Positions 10,415 to 23,389 of a stretch of DNA of 64,000 nt are shown piece by piece (position 1 is the first letter of the stretch; every line of letters begins with the position of its first letter). Made by a program: the position numbers and the translations under genes. The stretch is from Auanema rhodensis. Its lineage: Eukaryota; Nematoda; Chromadorea; Rhabditida; Rhabditidae. The stretch is taken from assembly GCA_964057225.1 (NCBI GenBank), contig OZ059894.1, positions 11,852,131 through 11,916,130 of the forward strand, read 5' to 3'. Under the pieces are notes generated by a model that was given only the letters and a program-made list of their open reading frames with translations, ran no database searches and was not told the DNA's origin.

Positions 10415-10532
10415 GCTTACGACACCCGGGATTCCCAAGCCGTCTCCGATCCAAGTACTAACCGGGCCCAACGTTGCTTGACTTGCCAGATCGGACGGGA
10501 TGGCGTACTTTCAACGTGGTATGGTCGTAAGC
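10415..10532 (-). rRNA. 5S: 5S rRNA, unit 4 second copy
   Basis: Full 118 nt. Confidence 0.97.
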
Positions 10533-10674
10533 AATGTCATATTCTTCATTATCAGTTATATCACTCTAAATCTTGTTGTTAATAGATACGACCACAAAGA
10601 AAACAACAGGAACAGTAACAATAACAAAAAAAATTTTTTTTTCACCTATGTGTCTAAAGGTTAGCCATGTATCC

Positions 10675-10724
<50 letters not shown>

Positions 10725-11901
10725 ACAGTAAAAAGTCCAATCAAGAGAGAAATTTTTTCAACACATAGTTGTTTTTTTTTAAATATCATTGTTTTTCCTC
10801 ATAACTCGGTTTAAACTCGTTCTAACCCGTTGAAATACGTCTAGAAAGTCTTTATAACATGCATATGTATGATAGAACTTCATATTTATTGTAATAGAAA
10901 ATTTTATTTTCAGACGTCTTGGTTAACAATGATATGTTTTACCCCCTTATAATTTTTATCATAATGTTCCTTATACGGAACGCTCAATGAAACTTGCTTC
11001 CAGAAAAATTTCTTTCTATTTTTTCTTCATATGTACGTAGATACTATAGAGAACTATGATAGAAAACTTTAACATTCACGAAATCATCATTTCTCATTAC
11101 GCTACGGAGGTTTAAAAAGCTGTGTTTTACCTTATAATAGACCGGAAAACCCTTGTGTTAAAACTGGACCGTTTTTACACATATAAAAATGTCCCGTATT
11201 CGGGACCCTAATGTAACTTTTGATTCCCTATATTTTTTTTCATGAAATTTACAATCTACTGTAGAAAGAAGAATTATTTTTATAAAAACTGTAAATTTTT
11301 GAAAAATGAAAACAAAACGAAAACAAAAACAACTTTTTTTTGAACATTTTCTCACACAAGGGTCCCCCCTTACCTACTTTTTTTCTCATTACTCGTTTCA
11401 ACCTCATCCGATCACTCTGCAAACATGTTTAATCGTTCTAACTTGTTGAAATACGTCTTAAAAGTCTAAACAACATGCATATGCATAATAGAAACCACCC
11501 GAATAGGCTCCCACGCACTAAACGAGATATATACATTACCAGTATAGTAATAGAACACATATTGAAGATTAATTCGATAAAAACAATTTATTGACGTAGA
11601 GAATGTTTGTTCCGAAAAACTACAATATTAAACTATAAAAGTAACAAAAGCGTAGAGGCAGCAAAGACATGAATAAACATAAATGTAAATACAGAATTAC
11701 CAGGTAGTACATAAGTATGACAAAAAATTATAAGAAAGCCATGAAAATAGAAGGTTTGTGAACAAATGAGAGGTACATCTTTGATCGTATAGTCATTTCT
11801 AAACCGTTCGTATGCTGCAGCATCGTCATAAGCGTCACTCAAGTTGAATTTCCATGTGTACTACACGATTTTCATTCTTATTGTTACATTCTTTCCCTGA
11901 G

Positions 11902-12051
11902 GGAATGGGCCGTTCCCGCCAGCAGTGCAAGAGCGGGTCGACCCGTGAGGTGGAGCTAGCAAGCCAGCATCTACCTCAAGTCTCAAAAATCGGTTAACCT
12001 TATTGTGAACCAATGGAACACATATCGAAGGTTAATTCGATAAGAACGATT
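11902..12051 (-). pseudogene. U2 snRNA 3' fragment, unit 5
   Basis: U2 nt 39-188, ending where the short element begins; nt 39-79 (12011-12051) are the left copy of the 41-bp target duplication. Confidence 0.93.
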
Positions 12052-12839
12052 TATTGAAGTAGATAATGTTTGTCCCGGAGGACTACAATATTAAAATAAT
12101 TACTGAAGCCCGAAGGCAGCGAGAAATAGTAAGGATACTACCTGCACTGAGTGCGTCGTATCATAAAAAAAGAGATAGCTAATGGGCAAGTTGAAGAGCT
12201 TGAAATTAACAATGACGTCACTAGAAGTAAAGTTTTCTATCTGCAGCTGCGGGTAAAGAGGGTCAGCGTAAGCAGAATTCAATTCTACCAACAATTAGTG
12301 GGAACATTGAGAGAACAGATGAAGGAGGAAATTGTAACTTCAAGTAAAATAGATTATATCTTCAGCTGCGGGTAAAGAGAGTCAGCTTTGTACAGATTAC
12401 TAGTTTACATAAGAAGTGGTAACATTTCAAAAAAGGAGCACAACATAAAAAACGAGACTACGGACTATGAGGTAAATGTTATCATTGTCTGGATCGATGA
12501 TTCGGCATTTGATTGCAGCTGCGGATTGAGTGGATCAGCTTGCATGGCGTCCGCATTCGACATCAGGGAAAATGATGAGTTTCTTGAGGTCCGGCTCGGC
12601 GGGCTGTTATGTCCTATTCCCTGTTGATGGTGTTGTTGTCCTTGAGCTTGTTCTTCTTCCCAGAAAAAAAAAAACTGTGAAGCTGAAGAGTCCTATTAAA
12701 CGTCTTTAAACGCAAGATTAATAAGAAGCTACTACAGCTAACACAGGACCGCCTCAAGGCCTGGTAGATCAACCAGTGTTGCTTCAATCACCAAGTATTG
12801 CGGCCTGGGCCCTTGGATCAATTCACAACACCAGTATAG
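12052..12839 (-). mobile_element. Short U2-targeted non-autonomous element, copy 1
   Basis: A 788-bp insertion in U2, flanked by a 41-bp duplication of U2 nt 39-79 (12011-12051 and 12840-12880). No plausible protein: the small plus-strand frames are antisense to the inferred transcript and resemble nothing I know. Read in U2 orientation its last bases (AACATTATCTACTTCAATAA) nearly match the end of the full-length Utopia-like element (AACATTAGTTATTCAATAAA), so both may be recognised by the same reverse transcriptase. Internally a 24-bp motif starting CAGCTGCGG and ending TCAGC occurs three times (12244, 12363, 12516). The inferred 5' part (12718-12839) holds GGCCTGGTAGATCAACCAG; I found no clear tRNA, 7SL or 5S promoter, so calling it a SINE is not justified. 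Three other copies look identical. Confidence 0.85.
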
Positions 12840-12918
12840 CAATGGAACACATATCGAAGGTTAATTCGATAAGAACGATTACTACACTTTGATCTTAGCC
12901 AAAAGGCCGAGAAGCGAT
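12840..12918 (-). pseudogene. U2 snRNA 5' fragment, unit 5
   Basis: U2 nt 1-79 with the upstream promoter block intact, so transcription could start here and run into the short element. Confidence 0.93.
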
Positions 12919-13361
12919 ACAGCATAGCCATGAGTATCAAAGACATCAAGCAAATGTATCGTACTTGTTACGAGTGCACTCTCTCATTTGAATATAAAAG
13001 TGTGGTTTGACAATCTTGACTGTACAGGTCATAAATGGCTCATATAAACTGTGGATTTACTCAACTTTTGGACTTATTTTTTTCTTATTCGAAGCGCTGC
13101 ACTTTTTTCTATTCTTTTTATTCAAATACTTGTATATAGTTTTATATGTACGGTTGCAAAGTTTCCGAATATTTTATATATTTTTATACAATAATTAGGA
13201 GAAGGTTAATACAATGAAATCTCCCAACTTTACAGTGTTTGTATTGCTTACAGTATCTAGAACAACCACTCTTGTAATATTAGAGCACATATCAATCAAC
13301 AACTTTTTCTAGTTATCAAAGCTTTTTTATTTCTTCAAGATATTTCAAATAAAATATAAAA

Positions 13362-13479
13362 GCTTACGACACCCGGGATTCCCAAGCCGTCTCCGATCCA
13401 AGTACTAACCGGGCCCAACGTTGCTTGACTTGCCAGATCGGACGGGATGGCGTACTTTCAACGTGGTATGGTCGTAAGC
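13362..13479 (-). rRNA. 5S: 5S rRNA, unit 5 first copy
   Basis: Full 118 nt. Confidence 0.97.
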
Positions 13480-13721
13480 AATGTTATATTCTTCATTATC
13501 AGTTATATCACTCTAAATCTTGTTGTTAATAGTTAGGACCACAAAGAAAACAACAGGAACAGTAACAAATGAAATGCCCAAACTTTACAGTGTTCGAGTT
13601 ATTTACAGTATCTAAGACTACCTCTGTCGTGTTATTAGAGCAAACATTCGATTAACAACAACTTTTTTTTAGTTATCAAAGCTTTTTTATTTCTTCAAAA
13701 AATTTCAAATAAAATATAAAA

Positions 13722-13839
13722 GCTTACGACACCCGGGATTCCCAAGCCGTCTCCGATCCAAGTACTAACCGGGCCCAACGTTGCTTGACTTGCCAGATCG
13801 GACGGGATGGCGTACTTTCAACGTGGTATGGTCGTAAGC
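13722..13839 (-). rRNA. 5S: 5S rRNA, unit 5 second copy
   Basis: Full 118 nt. Confidence 0.97.
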
Positions 13840-13981
13840 AATGTCATATTCTTCATTATCAGTTATATCACTCTAAATCTTGTTGTTAATAGATACGACC
13901 ACAAAGAAAACAACAGGAACAGTAACAATAACAAAAAAAATTTTTTTTTCACCTATGTGTCTAAAGGTTAGCCATGTATCC

Positions 13982-14033
<52 letters not shown>

Positions 14034-15210
14034 ACAGTAAAAAGTCCAATCAAGAGAGAAATTTTTTCAACACATAGTTGTTTTTTTTTAAATATCATTG
14101 TTTTTCCTCATAACTCGGTTTAAACTCGTTCTAACCCGTTGAAATACGTCTAGAAAGTCTTTATAACATGCATATGTATGATAGAACTTCATATTTATTG
14201 TAATAGAAAATTTTATTTTCAGACGTCTTGGTTAACAATGATATGTTTTACCCCCTTATAATTTTTATCATAATGTTCCTTATACGGAACGCTCAATGAA
14301 ACTTGCTTCCAGAAAAATTTCTTTCTATTTTTTCTTCATATGTACGTAGATACTATAGAGAACTATGATAGAAAACTTTAACATTCACGAAATCATCATT
14401 TCTCATTACGCTACGGAGGTTTAAAAAGCTGTGTTTTACCTTATAATAGACCGGAAAACCCTTGTGTTAAAACTGGACCGTTTTTACACATATAAAAATG
14501 TCCCGTATTCGGGACCCTAATGTAACTTTTGATTCCCTATATTTTTTTTCATGAAATTTACAATCTACTGTAGAAAGAAGAATTATTTTTATAAAAACTG
14601 TAAATTTTTGAAAAATGAAAACAAAACGAAAACAAAAACAACTTTTTTTTGAACATTTTCTCACACAAGGGTCCCCCCTTACCTACTTTTTTTCTCATTA
14701 CTCGTTTCAACCTCATCCGATCACTCTGCAAACATGTTTAATCGTTCTAACTTGTTGAAATACGTCTTAAAAGTCTAAACAACATGCATATGCATAATAG
14801 AAACCACCCGAATAGGCCCCCACGCACTAAACGAGATATATACATTACCAGTATAGTAATAGAACACATATTGAAGATTAATTCGATAAGAACAATTTAT
14901 TGACGTAGAGAATGTTTGTTCCGAAAAACTACAATATTAAACTATAAAAGTAACAAAAGCGTAGAGGCAGCAAAGACATGAATAAACATAAATGTAAATA
15001 CAGAATTACCAGGTAGTACATAAGTATGACAAAAAATTATAAGAAAGCCATGAAAATAGAAGGTTTGTGAACAAATGAGAGGTACATCTTTGATCGTATA
15101 GTCATTTCTAAACCGTTCGTATGCTGCAGCATCGTCATAAGCGTCACTCAAGTTGAATTTCCATGTGTACTACACGATTTTCATTCTTATTGTTACATTC
15201 TTTCCCTGAG

Positions 15211-15398
15211 GGAATGGGCCGTTCCCGCCAGCAGTGCAAGAGCGGGTCGACCCGTGAGGTGGAGCTAGCAAGCCAGCATCTACCTCAAGTCTCAAAAATC
15301 GGTTAACCTTATTGTGAACCAATGGAACACATATCGAAGGTTAATTCGATAAGAACGATTACTACACTTTGATCTTAGCCAAAAGGCCGAGAAGCGAT
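15211..15398 (-). ncRNA. U2: U2 snRNA, unit 6
   Basis: Intact 188-nt copy. Confidence 0.95.
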
Positions 15399-15841
15399 AC
15401 AGCATAGCCATGAGTATCAAAGACATCAAGCAAATGTATCGTACTTGTTACGAGTGCACTCTCTCATTTGAATATAAAAGTGTGGTTTGACAATCTTGAC
15501 TGTACAGGTCATAAATGGCTCATATAAACTGTGGATTTACTCAACTTTTGGACTTATTTTTTTCTTATTCGAAGCGCTGCACTTTTTTCTATTCTTTTTA
15601 TTCAAATACTTGTATATAGTTTTATATGTACGGTTGCAAAGTTTCCGAATATTTTATATATTTTTATACAATAATTAGGAGAAGGTTAATACAATGAAAT
15701 CTCCCAACTTTACAGTGTTTGTATTGCTTACAGTATCTAGAACAACCACTCTTGTAATATTAGAGCACATATCAATCAACAACTTTTTCTAGTTATCAAA
15801 GCTTTTTTATTTCTTCAAGATATTTCAAATAAAATATAAAA

Positions 15842-15959
15842 GCTTACGACACCCGGGATTCCCAAGCCGTCTCCGATCCAAGTACTAACCGGGCCCAACG
15901 TTGCTTGACTTGCCAGATCGGACGGGATGGCGTACTTTCAACGTGGTATGGTCGTAAGC
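15842..15959 (-). rRNA. 5S: 5S rRNA, unit 6 first copy
   Basis: Full 118 nt. Confidence 0.97.
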
Positions 15960-16201
15960 AATGTTATATTCTTCATTATCAGTTATATCACTCTAAATCT
16001 TGTTGTTAATAGTTAGGACCACAAAGAAAACAACAGGAACAGTAACAAATGAAATGCCCAAACTTTACAGTGTTCGAGTTATTTACAGTATCTAAGACTA
16101 CCTCTGTCGTGTTATTAGAGCAAACATTCGATTAACAACAACTTTTTTTTAGTTATCAAAGCTTTTTTATTTCTTCAAAAAATTTCAAATAAAATATAAA
16201 A

Positions 16202-16319
16202 GCTTACGACACCCGGGATTCCCAAGCCGTCTCCGATCCAAGTACTAACCGGGCCCAACGTTGCTTGACTTGCCAGATCGGACGGGATGGCGTACTTTCA
16301 ACGTGGTATGGTCGTAAGC
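16202..16319 (-). rRNA. 5S: 5S rRNA, unit 6 second copy
   Basis: Full 118 nt. Confidence 0.97.
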
Positions 16320-16461
16320 AATGTCATATTCTTCATTATCAGTTATATCACTCTAAATCTTGTTGTTAATAGATACGACCACAAAGAAAACAACAGGAAC
16401 AGTAACAATAACAAAAAAAATTTTTTTTTCACCTATGTGTCTAAAGGTTAGCCATGTATCC

Positions 16462-16501
<40 letters not shown>

Positions 16502-17678
16502 ACAGTAAAAAGTCCAATCAAGAGAGAAATTTTTTCAACACATAGTTGTTTTTTTTTAAATATCATTGTTTTTCCTCATAACTCGGTTTAAACTCGTTCT
16601 AACCCGTTGAAATACGTCTAGAAAGTCTTTATAACATGCATATGTATGATAGAACTTCATATTTATTGTAATAGAAAATTTTATTTTCAGACGTCTTGGT
16701 TAACAATGATATGTTTTACCCCCTTATAATTTTTATCATAATGTTCCTTATACGGAACGCTCAATGAAACTTGCTTCCAGAAAAATTTCTTTCTATTTTT
16801 TCTTCATATGTACGTAGATACTATAGAGAACTATGATAGAAAACTTTAACATTCACGAAATCATCATTTCTCATTACGCTACGGAGGTTTAAAAAGCTGT
16901 GTTTTACCTTATAATAGACCGGAAAACCCTTGTGTTAAAACTGGACCGTTTTTACACATATAAAAATGTCCCGTATTCGGGACCCTAATGTAACTTTTGA
17001 TTCCCTATATTTTTTTTCATGAAATTTACAATCTACTGTAGAAAGAAGAATTATTTTTATAAAAACTGTAAATTTTTGAAAAATGAAAACAAAACGAAAA
17101 CAAAAACAACTTTTTTTTGAACATTTTCTCACACAAGGGTCCCCCCTTACCTACTTTTTTTCTCATTACTCGTTTCAACCTCATCCGATCACTCTGCAAA
17201 CATGTTTAATCGTTCTAACTTGTTGAAATACGTCTTAAAAGTCTAAACAACATGCATATGCATAATAGAAACCACCCGAATAGGCCCCCACGCACTAAAC
17301 GAGATATATACATTACCAGTATAGTAATAGAACACATATTGAAGATTAATTCGATAAGAACAATTTATTGACGTAGAGAATGTTTGTTCCGAAAAACTAC
17401 AATATTAAACTATAAAAGTAACAAAAGCGTAGAGGCAGCAAAGACATGAATAAACATAAATGTAAATACAGAATTACCAGGTAGTACATAAGTATGACAA
17501 AAAATTATAAGAAAGCCATGAAAATAGAAGGTTTGTGAACAAATGAGAGGTACATCTTTGATCGTATAGTCATTTCTAAACCGTTCGTATGCTGCAGCAT
17601 CGTCATAAGCGTCACTCAAGTTGAATTTCCATGTGTACTACACGATTTTCATTCTTATTGTTACATTCTTTCCCTGAG

Positions 17679-17866
17679 GGAATGGGCCGTTCCCGCCAGC
17701 AGTGCAAGAGCGGGTCGACCCGTGAGGTGGAGCTAGCAAGCCAGCATCTACCTCAAGTCTCAAAAATCGGTTAACCTTATTGTGAACCAATGGAACACAT
17801 ATCGAAGGTTAATTCGATAAGAACGATTACTACACTTTGATCTTAGCCAAAAGGCCGAGAAGCGAT
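17679..17866 (-). ncRNA. U2: U2 snRNA, unit 7
   Basis: Intact 188-nt copy. Confidence 0.95.
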
Positions 17867-18309
17867 ACAGCATAGCCATGAGTATCAAAGACATCAAGCA
17901 AATGTATCGTACTTGTTACGAGTGCACTCTCTCATTTGAATATAAAAGTGTGGTTTGACAATCTTGACTGTACAGGTCATAAATGGCTCATATAAACTGT
18001 GGATTTACTCAACTTTTGGACTTATTTTTTTCTTATTCGAAGCGCTGCACTTTTTTCTATTCTTTTTATTCAAATACTTGTATATAGTTTTATATGTACG
18101 GTTGCAAAGTTTCCGAATATTTTATATATTTTTATACAATAATTAGGAGAAGGTTAATACAATGAAATCTCCCAACTTTACAGTGTTTGTATTGCTTACA
18201 GTATTTAGAACAACCACTCTTGTAATATTAGAGCACATATCAATCAACAACTTTTTCTAGTTATCAAAGCTTTTTTATTTCTTCAAGATATTTCAAATAA
18301 AATATAAAA

Positions 18310-18427
18310 GCTTACGACACCCGGGATTCCCAAGCCGTCTCCGATCCAAGTACTAACCGGGCCCAACGTTGCTTGACTTGCCAGATCGGACGGGATGGCG
18401 TACTTTCAACGTGGTATGGTCGTAAGC
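18310..18427 (-). rRNA. 5S: 5S rRNA, unit 7 first copy
   Basis: Full 118 nt. Confidence 0.97.
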
Positions 18428-18669
18428 AATGTTATATTCTTCATTATCAGTTATATCACTCTAAATCTTGTTGTTAATAGTTAGGACCACAAAGAAAACA
18501 ACAGGAACAGTAACAAATGAAATGCCCAAACTTTACAGTGTTCGAGTTATTTACAGTATCTAAGACTACCTCTGTCGTGTTATTAGAGCAAACATTCGAT
18601 TAACAACAACTTTTTTTTAGTTATCAAAGCTTTTTTATTTCTTCAAAAAATTTCAAATAAAATATAAAA

Positions 18670-18787
18670 GCTTACGACACCCGGGATTCCCAAGCCGTCT
18701 CCGATCCAAGTACTAACCGGGCCCAACGTTGCTTGACTTGCCAGATCGGACGGGATGGCGTACTTTCAACGTGGTATGGTCGTAAGC
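18670..18787 (-). rRNA. 5S: 5S rRNA, unit 7 second copy
   Basis: Full 118 nt. Confidence 0.97.
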
Positions 18788-18929
18788 AATGTCATATTCT
18801 TCATTATCAGTTATATCACTCTAAATCTTGTTGTTAATAGATACGACCACAAAGAAAACAACAGGAACAGTAACAATAACAAAAAAAATTTTTTTTTCAC
18901 CTATGTGTCTAAAGGTTAGCCATGTATCC

Positions 18930-18981
<52 letters not shown>

Positions 18982-20159
18982 ACAGTAAAAAGTCCAATCA
19001 AGAGAGAAATTTTTTCAACACATAGTTGTTTTTTTTTTAAATATCATTGTTTTTCCTCATAACTCGGTTTAAACTCGTTCTAACCCGTTGAAATACGTCT
19101 AGAAAGTCTTTATAACATGCATATGTATGATAGAACTTCATATTTATTGTAATAGAAAATTTTATTTTCAGACGTCTTGGTTAACAATGATATGTTTTAC
19201 CCCCTTATAATTTTTATCATAATGTTCCTTATACGGAACGCTCAATGAAACTTGCTTCCAGAAAAATTTCTTTCTATTTTTTCTTCATATGTACGTAGAT
19301 ACTATAGAGAACTATGATAGAAAACTTTAACATTCACGAAATCATCATTTCTCATTACGCTACGGAGGTTTAAAAAGCTGTGTTTTACCTTATAATAGAC
19401 CGGAAAACCCTTGTGTTAAAACTGGACCGTTTTTACACATATAAAAATGTCCCGTATTCGGGACCCTAATGTAACTTTTGATTCCCTATATTTTTTTTCA
19501 TGAAATTTACAATCTACTGTAGAAAGAAGAATTATTTTTATAAAAACTGTAAATTTTTGAAAAATGAAAACAAAACGAAAACAAAAACAACTTTTTTTTG
19601 AACATTTTCTCACACAAGGGTCCCCCCTTACCTACTTTTTTTCTCATTACTCGTTTCAACCTCATCCGATCACTCTGCAAACATGTTTAATCGTTCTAAC
19701 TTGTTGAAATACGTCTTAAAAGTCTAAACAACATGCATATGCATAATAGAAACCACCCGAATAGGCCCCCACGCACTAAACGAGATATATACATTACCAG
19801 TATAGTAATAGAACACATATTGAAGATTAATTCGATAAGAACAATTTATTGACGTAGAGAATGTTTGTTCCGAAAAACTACAATATTAAACTATAAAAGT
19901 AACAAAAGCGTAGAGGCAGCAAAGACATGAATAAACATAAATGTAAATACAGAATTACCAGGTAGTACATAAGTATGACAAAAAATTATAAGAAAGCCAT
20001 GAAAATAGAAGGTTTGTGAACAAATGAGAGGTACATCTTTGATCGTATAGTCATTTCTAAACCGTTCGTATGCTGCAGCATCGTCATAAGCGTCACTCAA
20101 GTTGAATTTCCATGTGTACTACACGATTTTCATTCTTATTGTTACATTCTTTCCCTGAG

Positions 20160-20347
20160 GGAATGGGCCGTTCCCGCCAGCAGTGCAAGAGCGGGTCGAC
20201 CCGTGAGGTGGAGCTAGCAAGCCAGCATCTACCTCAAGTCTCAAAAATCGGTTAACCTTATTGTGAACCAATGGAACACATATCGAAGGTTAATTCGATA
20301 AGAACGATTACTACACTTTGATCTTAGCCAAAAGGCCGAGAAGCGAT
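20160..20347 (-). ncRNA. U2: U2 snRNA, unit 8
   Basis: Intact 188-nt copy. Confidence 0.95.
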
Positions 20348-20790
20348 ACAGCATAGCCATGAGTATCAAAGACATCAAGCAAATGTATCGTACTTGTTAC
20401 GAGTGCACTCTCTCATTTGAATATAAAAGTGTGGTTTGACAATCTTGACTGTACAGGTCATAAATGGCTCATATAAACTGTGGATTTACTCAACTTTTGG
20501 ACTTATTTTTTTCTTATTCGAAGCGCTGCACTTTTTTCTATTCTTTTTATTCAAATACTTGTATATAGTTTTATATGTACGGTTGCAAAGTTTCCGAATA
20601 TTTTATATATTTTTATACAATAATTAGGAGAAGGTTAATACAATGAAATCTCCCAACTTTACAGTGTTTGTATTGCTTACAGTATCTAGAACAACCACTC
20701 TTGTAATATTAGAGCACATATCAATCAACAACTTTTTCTAGTTATCAAAGCTTTTTTATTTCTTCAAGATATTTCAAATAAAATATAAAA

Positions 20791-20908
20791 GCTTACGACA
20801 CCCGGGATTCCCAAGCCGTCTCCGATCCAAGTACTAACCGGGCCCAACGTTGCTTGACTTGCCAGATCGGACGGGATGGCGTACTTTCAACGTGGTATGG
20901 TCGTAAGC
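20791..20908 (-). rRNA. 5S: 5S rRNA, unit 8 first copy
   Basis: Full 118 nt; its 5' flank has the conversion tract noted for unit 8. Confidence 0.97.
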
Positions 20909-21150
20909 AATGTTATATTCTTCATTATCAGTTATATCACTCTAAATCTTGTTGTTAATAGATACGACCACAAAGAAAACAACAGGAACAGTAACAAATG
21001 AAATGCCCAAACTTTACAGTGTTCGAGTTATTTACAGTATCTAAGACTACCTCTGTCGTGTTATTAGAGCAAACATTCGATTAACAACAACTTTTTTTTA
21101 GTTATCAAAGCTTTTTTATTTCTTCAAAAAATTTCAAATAAAATATAAAA

Positions 21151-21268
21151 GCTTACGACACCCGGGATTCCCAAGCCGTCTCCGATCCAAGTACTAACCG
21201 GGCCCAACGTTGCTTGACTTGCCAGATCGGACGGGATGGCGTACTTTCAACGTGGTATGGTCGTAAGC
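21151..21268 (-). rRNA. 5S: 5S rRNA, unit 8 second copy
   Basis: Full 118 nt. Confidence 0.97.
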
Positions 21269-21410
21269 AATGTCATATTCTTCATTATCAGTTATATCAC
21301 TCTAAATCTTGTTGTTAATAGATACGACCACAAAGAAAACAACAGGAACAGTAACAATAACAAAAAAAATTTTTTTTTCACCTATGTGTCTAAAGGTTAG
21401 CCATGTATCC

Positions 21411-21462
<52 letters not shown>

Positions 21463-22640
21463 ACAGTAAAAAGTCCAATCAAGAGAGAAATTTTTTCAAC
21501 ACATAGTTGTTTTTTTTTTAAATATCATTGTTTTTCCTCATAACTCGGTTTAAACTCGTTCTAACCCGTTGAAATACGTCTAGAAAGTCTTTATAACATG
21601 CATATGTATGATAGAACTTCATATTTATTGTAATAGAAAATTTTATTTTCAGACGTCTTGGTTAACAATGATATGTTTTACCCCCTTATAATTTTTATCA
21701 TAATGTTCCTTATACGGAACGCTCAATGAAACTTGCTTCCAGAAAAATTTCTTTCTATTTTTTCTTCATATGTACGTAGATACTATAGAGAACTATGATA
21801 GAAAACTTTAACATTCACGAAATCATCATTTCTCATTACGCTACGGAGGTTTAAAAAGCTGTGTTTTACCTTATAATAGACCGGAAAACCCTTGTGTTAA
21901 AACTGGACCGTTTTTACACATATAAAAATGTCCCGTATTCGGGACCCTAATGTAACTTTTGATTCCCTATATTTTTTTTCATGAAATTTACAATCTACTG
22001 TAGAAAGAAGAATTATTTTTATAAAAACTGTAAATTTTTGAAAAATGAAAACAAAACGAAAACAAAAACAACTTTTTTTTGAACATTTTCTCACACAAGG
22101 GTCCCCCCTTACCTACTTTTTTTCTCATTACTCGTTTCAACCTCATCCGATCACTCTGCAAACATGTTTAATCGTTCTAACTTGTTGAAATACGTCTTAA
22201 AAGTCTAAACAACATGCATATGCATAATAGAAACCACCCGAATAGGCCCCCACGCACTAAACGAGATATATACATTACCAGTATAGTAATAGAACACATA
22301 TTGAAGATTAATTCGATAAGAACAATTTATTGACGTAGAGAATGTTTGTTCCGAAAAACTACAATATTAAACTATAAAAGTAACAAAAGCGTAGAGGCAG
22401 CAAAGACATGAATAAACATAAATGTAAATACAGAATTACCAGGTAGTACATAAGTATGACAAAAAATTATAAGAAAGCCATGAAAATAGAAGGTTTGTGA
22501 ACAAATGAGAGGTACATCTTTGATCGTATAGTCATTTCTAAACCGTTCGTATGCTGCAGCATCGTCATAAGCGTCACTCAAGTTGAATTTCCATGTGTAC
22601 TACACGATTTTCATTCTTATTGTTACATTCTTTCCCTGAG

Positions 22641-22828
22641 GGAATGGGCCGTTCCCGCCAGCAGTGCAAGAGCGGGTCGACCCGTGAGGTGGAGCTAGCA
22701 AGCCAGCATCTACCTCAAGTCTCAAAAATCGGTTAACCTTATTGTGAACCAATGGAACACATATCGAAGGTTAATTCGATAAGAACGATTACTACACTTT
22801 GATCTTAGCCAAAAGGCCGAGAAGCGAT
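22641..22828 (-). ncRNA. U2: U2 snRNA, unit 9
   Basis: Intact 188-nt copy. Confidence 0.95.
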
Positions 22829-23271
22829 ACAGCATAGCCATGAGTATCAAAGACATCAAGCAAATGTATCGTACTTGTTACGAGTGCACTCTCTCATTTG
22901 AATATAAAAGTGTGGTTTGACAATCTTGACTGTACAGGTCATAAATGGCTCATATAAACTGTGGATTTACTCAACTTTTGGACTTATTTTTTTCTTATTC
23001 GAAGCGCTGCACTTTTTTCTATTCTTTTTATTCAAATACTTGTATATAGTTTTATATGTACGGTTGCAAAGTTTCCGAATATTTTATATATTTTTATACA
23101 ATAATTAGGAGAAGGTTAATACAATGAAATCTCCCAACTTTACAGTGTTTGTATTGCTTACAGTATCTAGAACAACCACTCTTGTAATATTAGAGCACAT
23201 ATCAATCAACAACTTTTTCTAGTTATCAAAGCTTTTTTATTTCTTCAAGATATTTCAAATAAAATATAAAA

Positions 23272-23389
23272 GCTTACGACACCCGGGATTCCCAAGCCGT
23301 CTCCGATCCAAGTACTAACCGGGCCCAACGTTGCTTGACTTGCCAGATCGGACGGGATGGCGTACTTTCAACGTGGTATGGTCGTAAGC
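23272..23389 (-). rRNA. 5S: 5S rRNA, unit 9 first copy
   Basis: Full 118 nt. Confidence 0.97.

Larger units (their letters stand above)
7412..10944. repeat. Array unit 4 (3533 bp, truncated Utopia insertion)
   Basis: Carries a 1.5-kb rearranged retrotransposon in U2 and lacks about 446 bp of target (U2 nt 1-37, the U2 promoter and most of the U2-5S spacer). TA tract 10678-10722 (45 bp). Near-identical to unit 16. Confidence 0.95.
10945..14253. repeat. Array unit 5 (3309 bp, short-element insertion)
   Basis: Carries private variants GGCTCCCACGC (about 11507) and ATAAAAACAATT (about 11578) shared only with unit 18. TA tract 13985-14031 (47 bp). Confidence 0.95.
14254..16721. repeat. Array unit 6 (plain, 2468 bp)
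   Basis: TA tract 16465-16499 (35 bp). Confidence 0.96.
16722..19202. repeat. Array unit 7 (plain, 2481 bp)
   Basis: Private variant CAGTATTTAGAAC (about 18199) where other units have CAGTATCTAGAAC. TA tract 18933-18979 (47 bp). Confidence 0.96.
19203..21683. repeat. Array unit 8 (plain, 2481 bp)
   Basis: The first 5S subrepeat carries the second subrepeat's AATAGATACGACC marker (about 20957-20969), a short conversion tract. TA tract 21414-21460 (47 bp). Confidence 0.96.

Noticed and set aside
12388-12627. 79-codon plus-strand ORF in the short element
   Set aside because: Antisense to the inferred element RNA, no recognisable domain, and all copies are duplicates, so conservation says nothing.
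12718-12839. tRNA- or 18S-like head of the short element (GGTTGATCTACCAGG on the sense strand)
   Set aside because: Resembles the 18S start only over about 10 bases and shows no paired A and B boxes.
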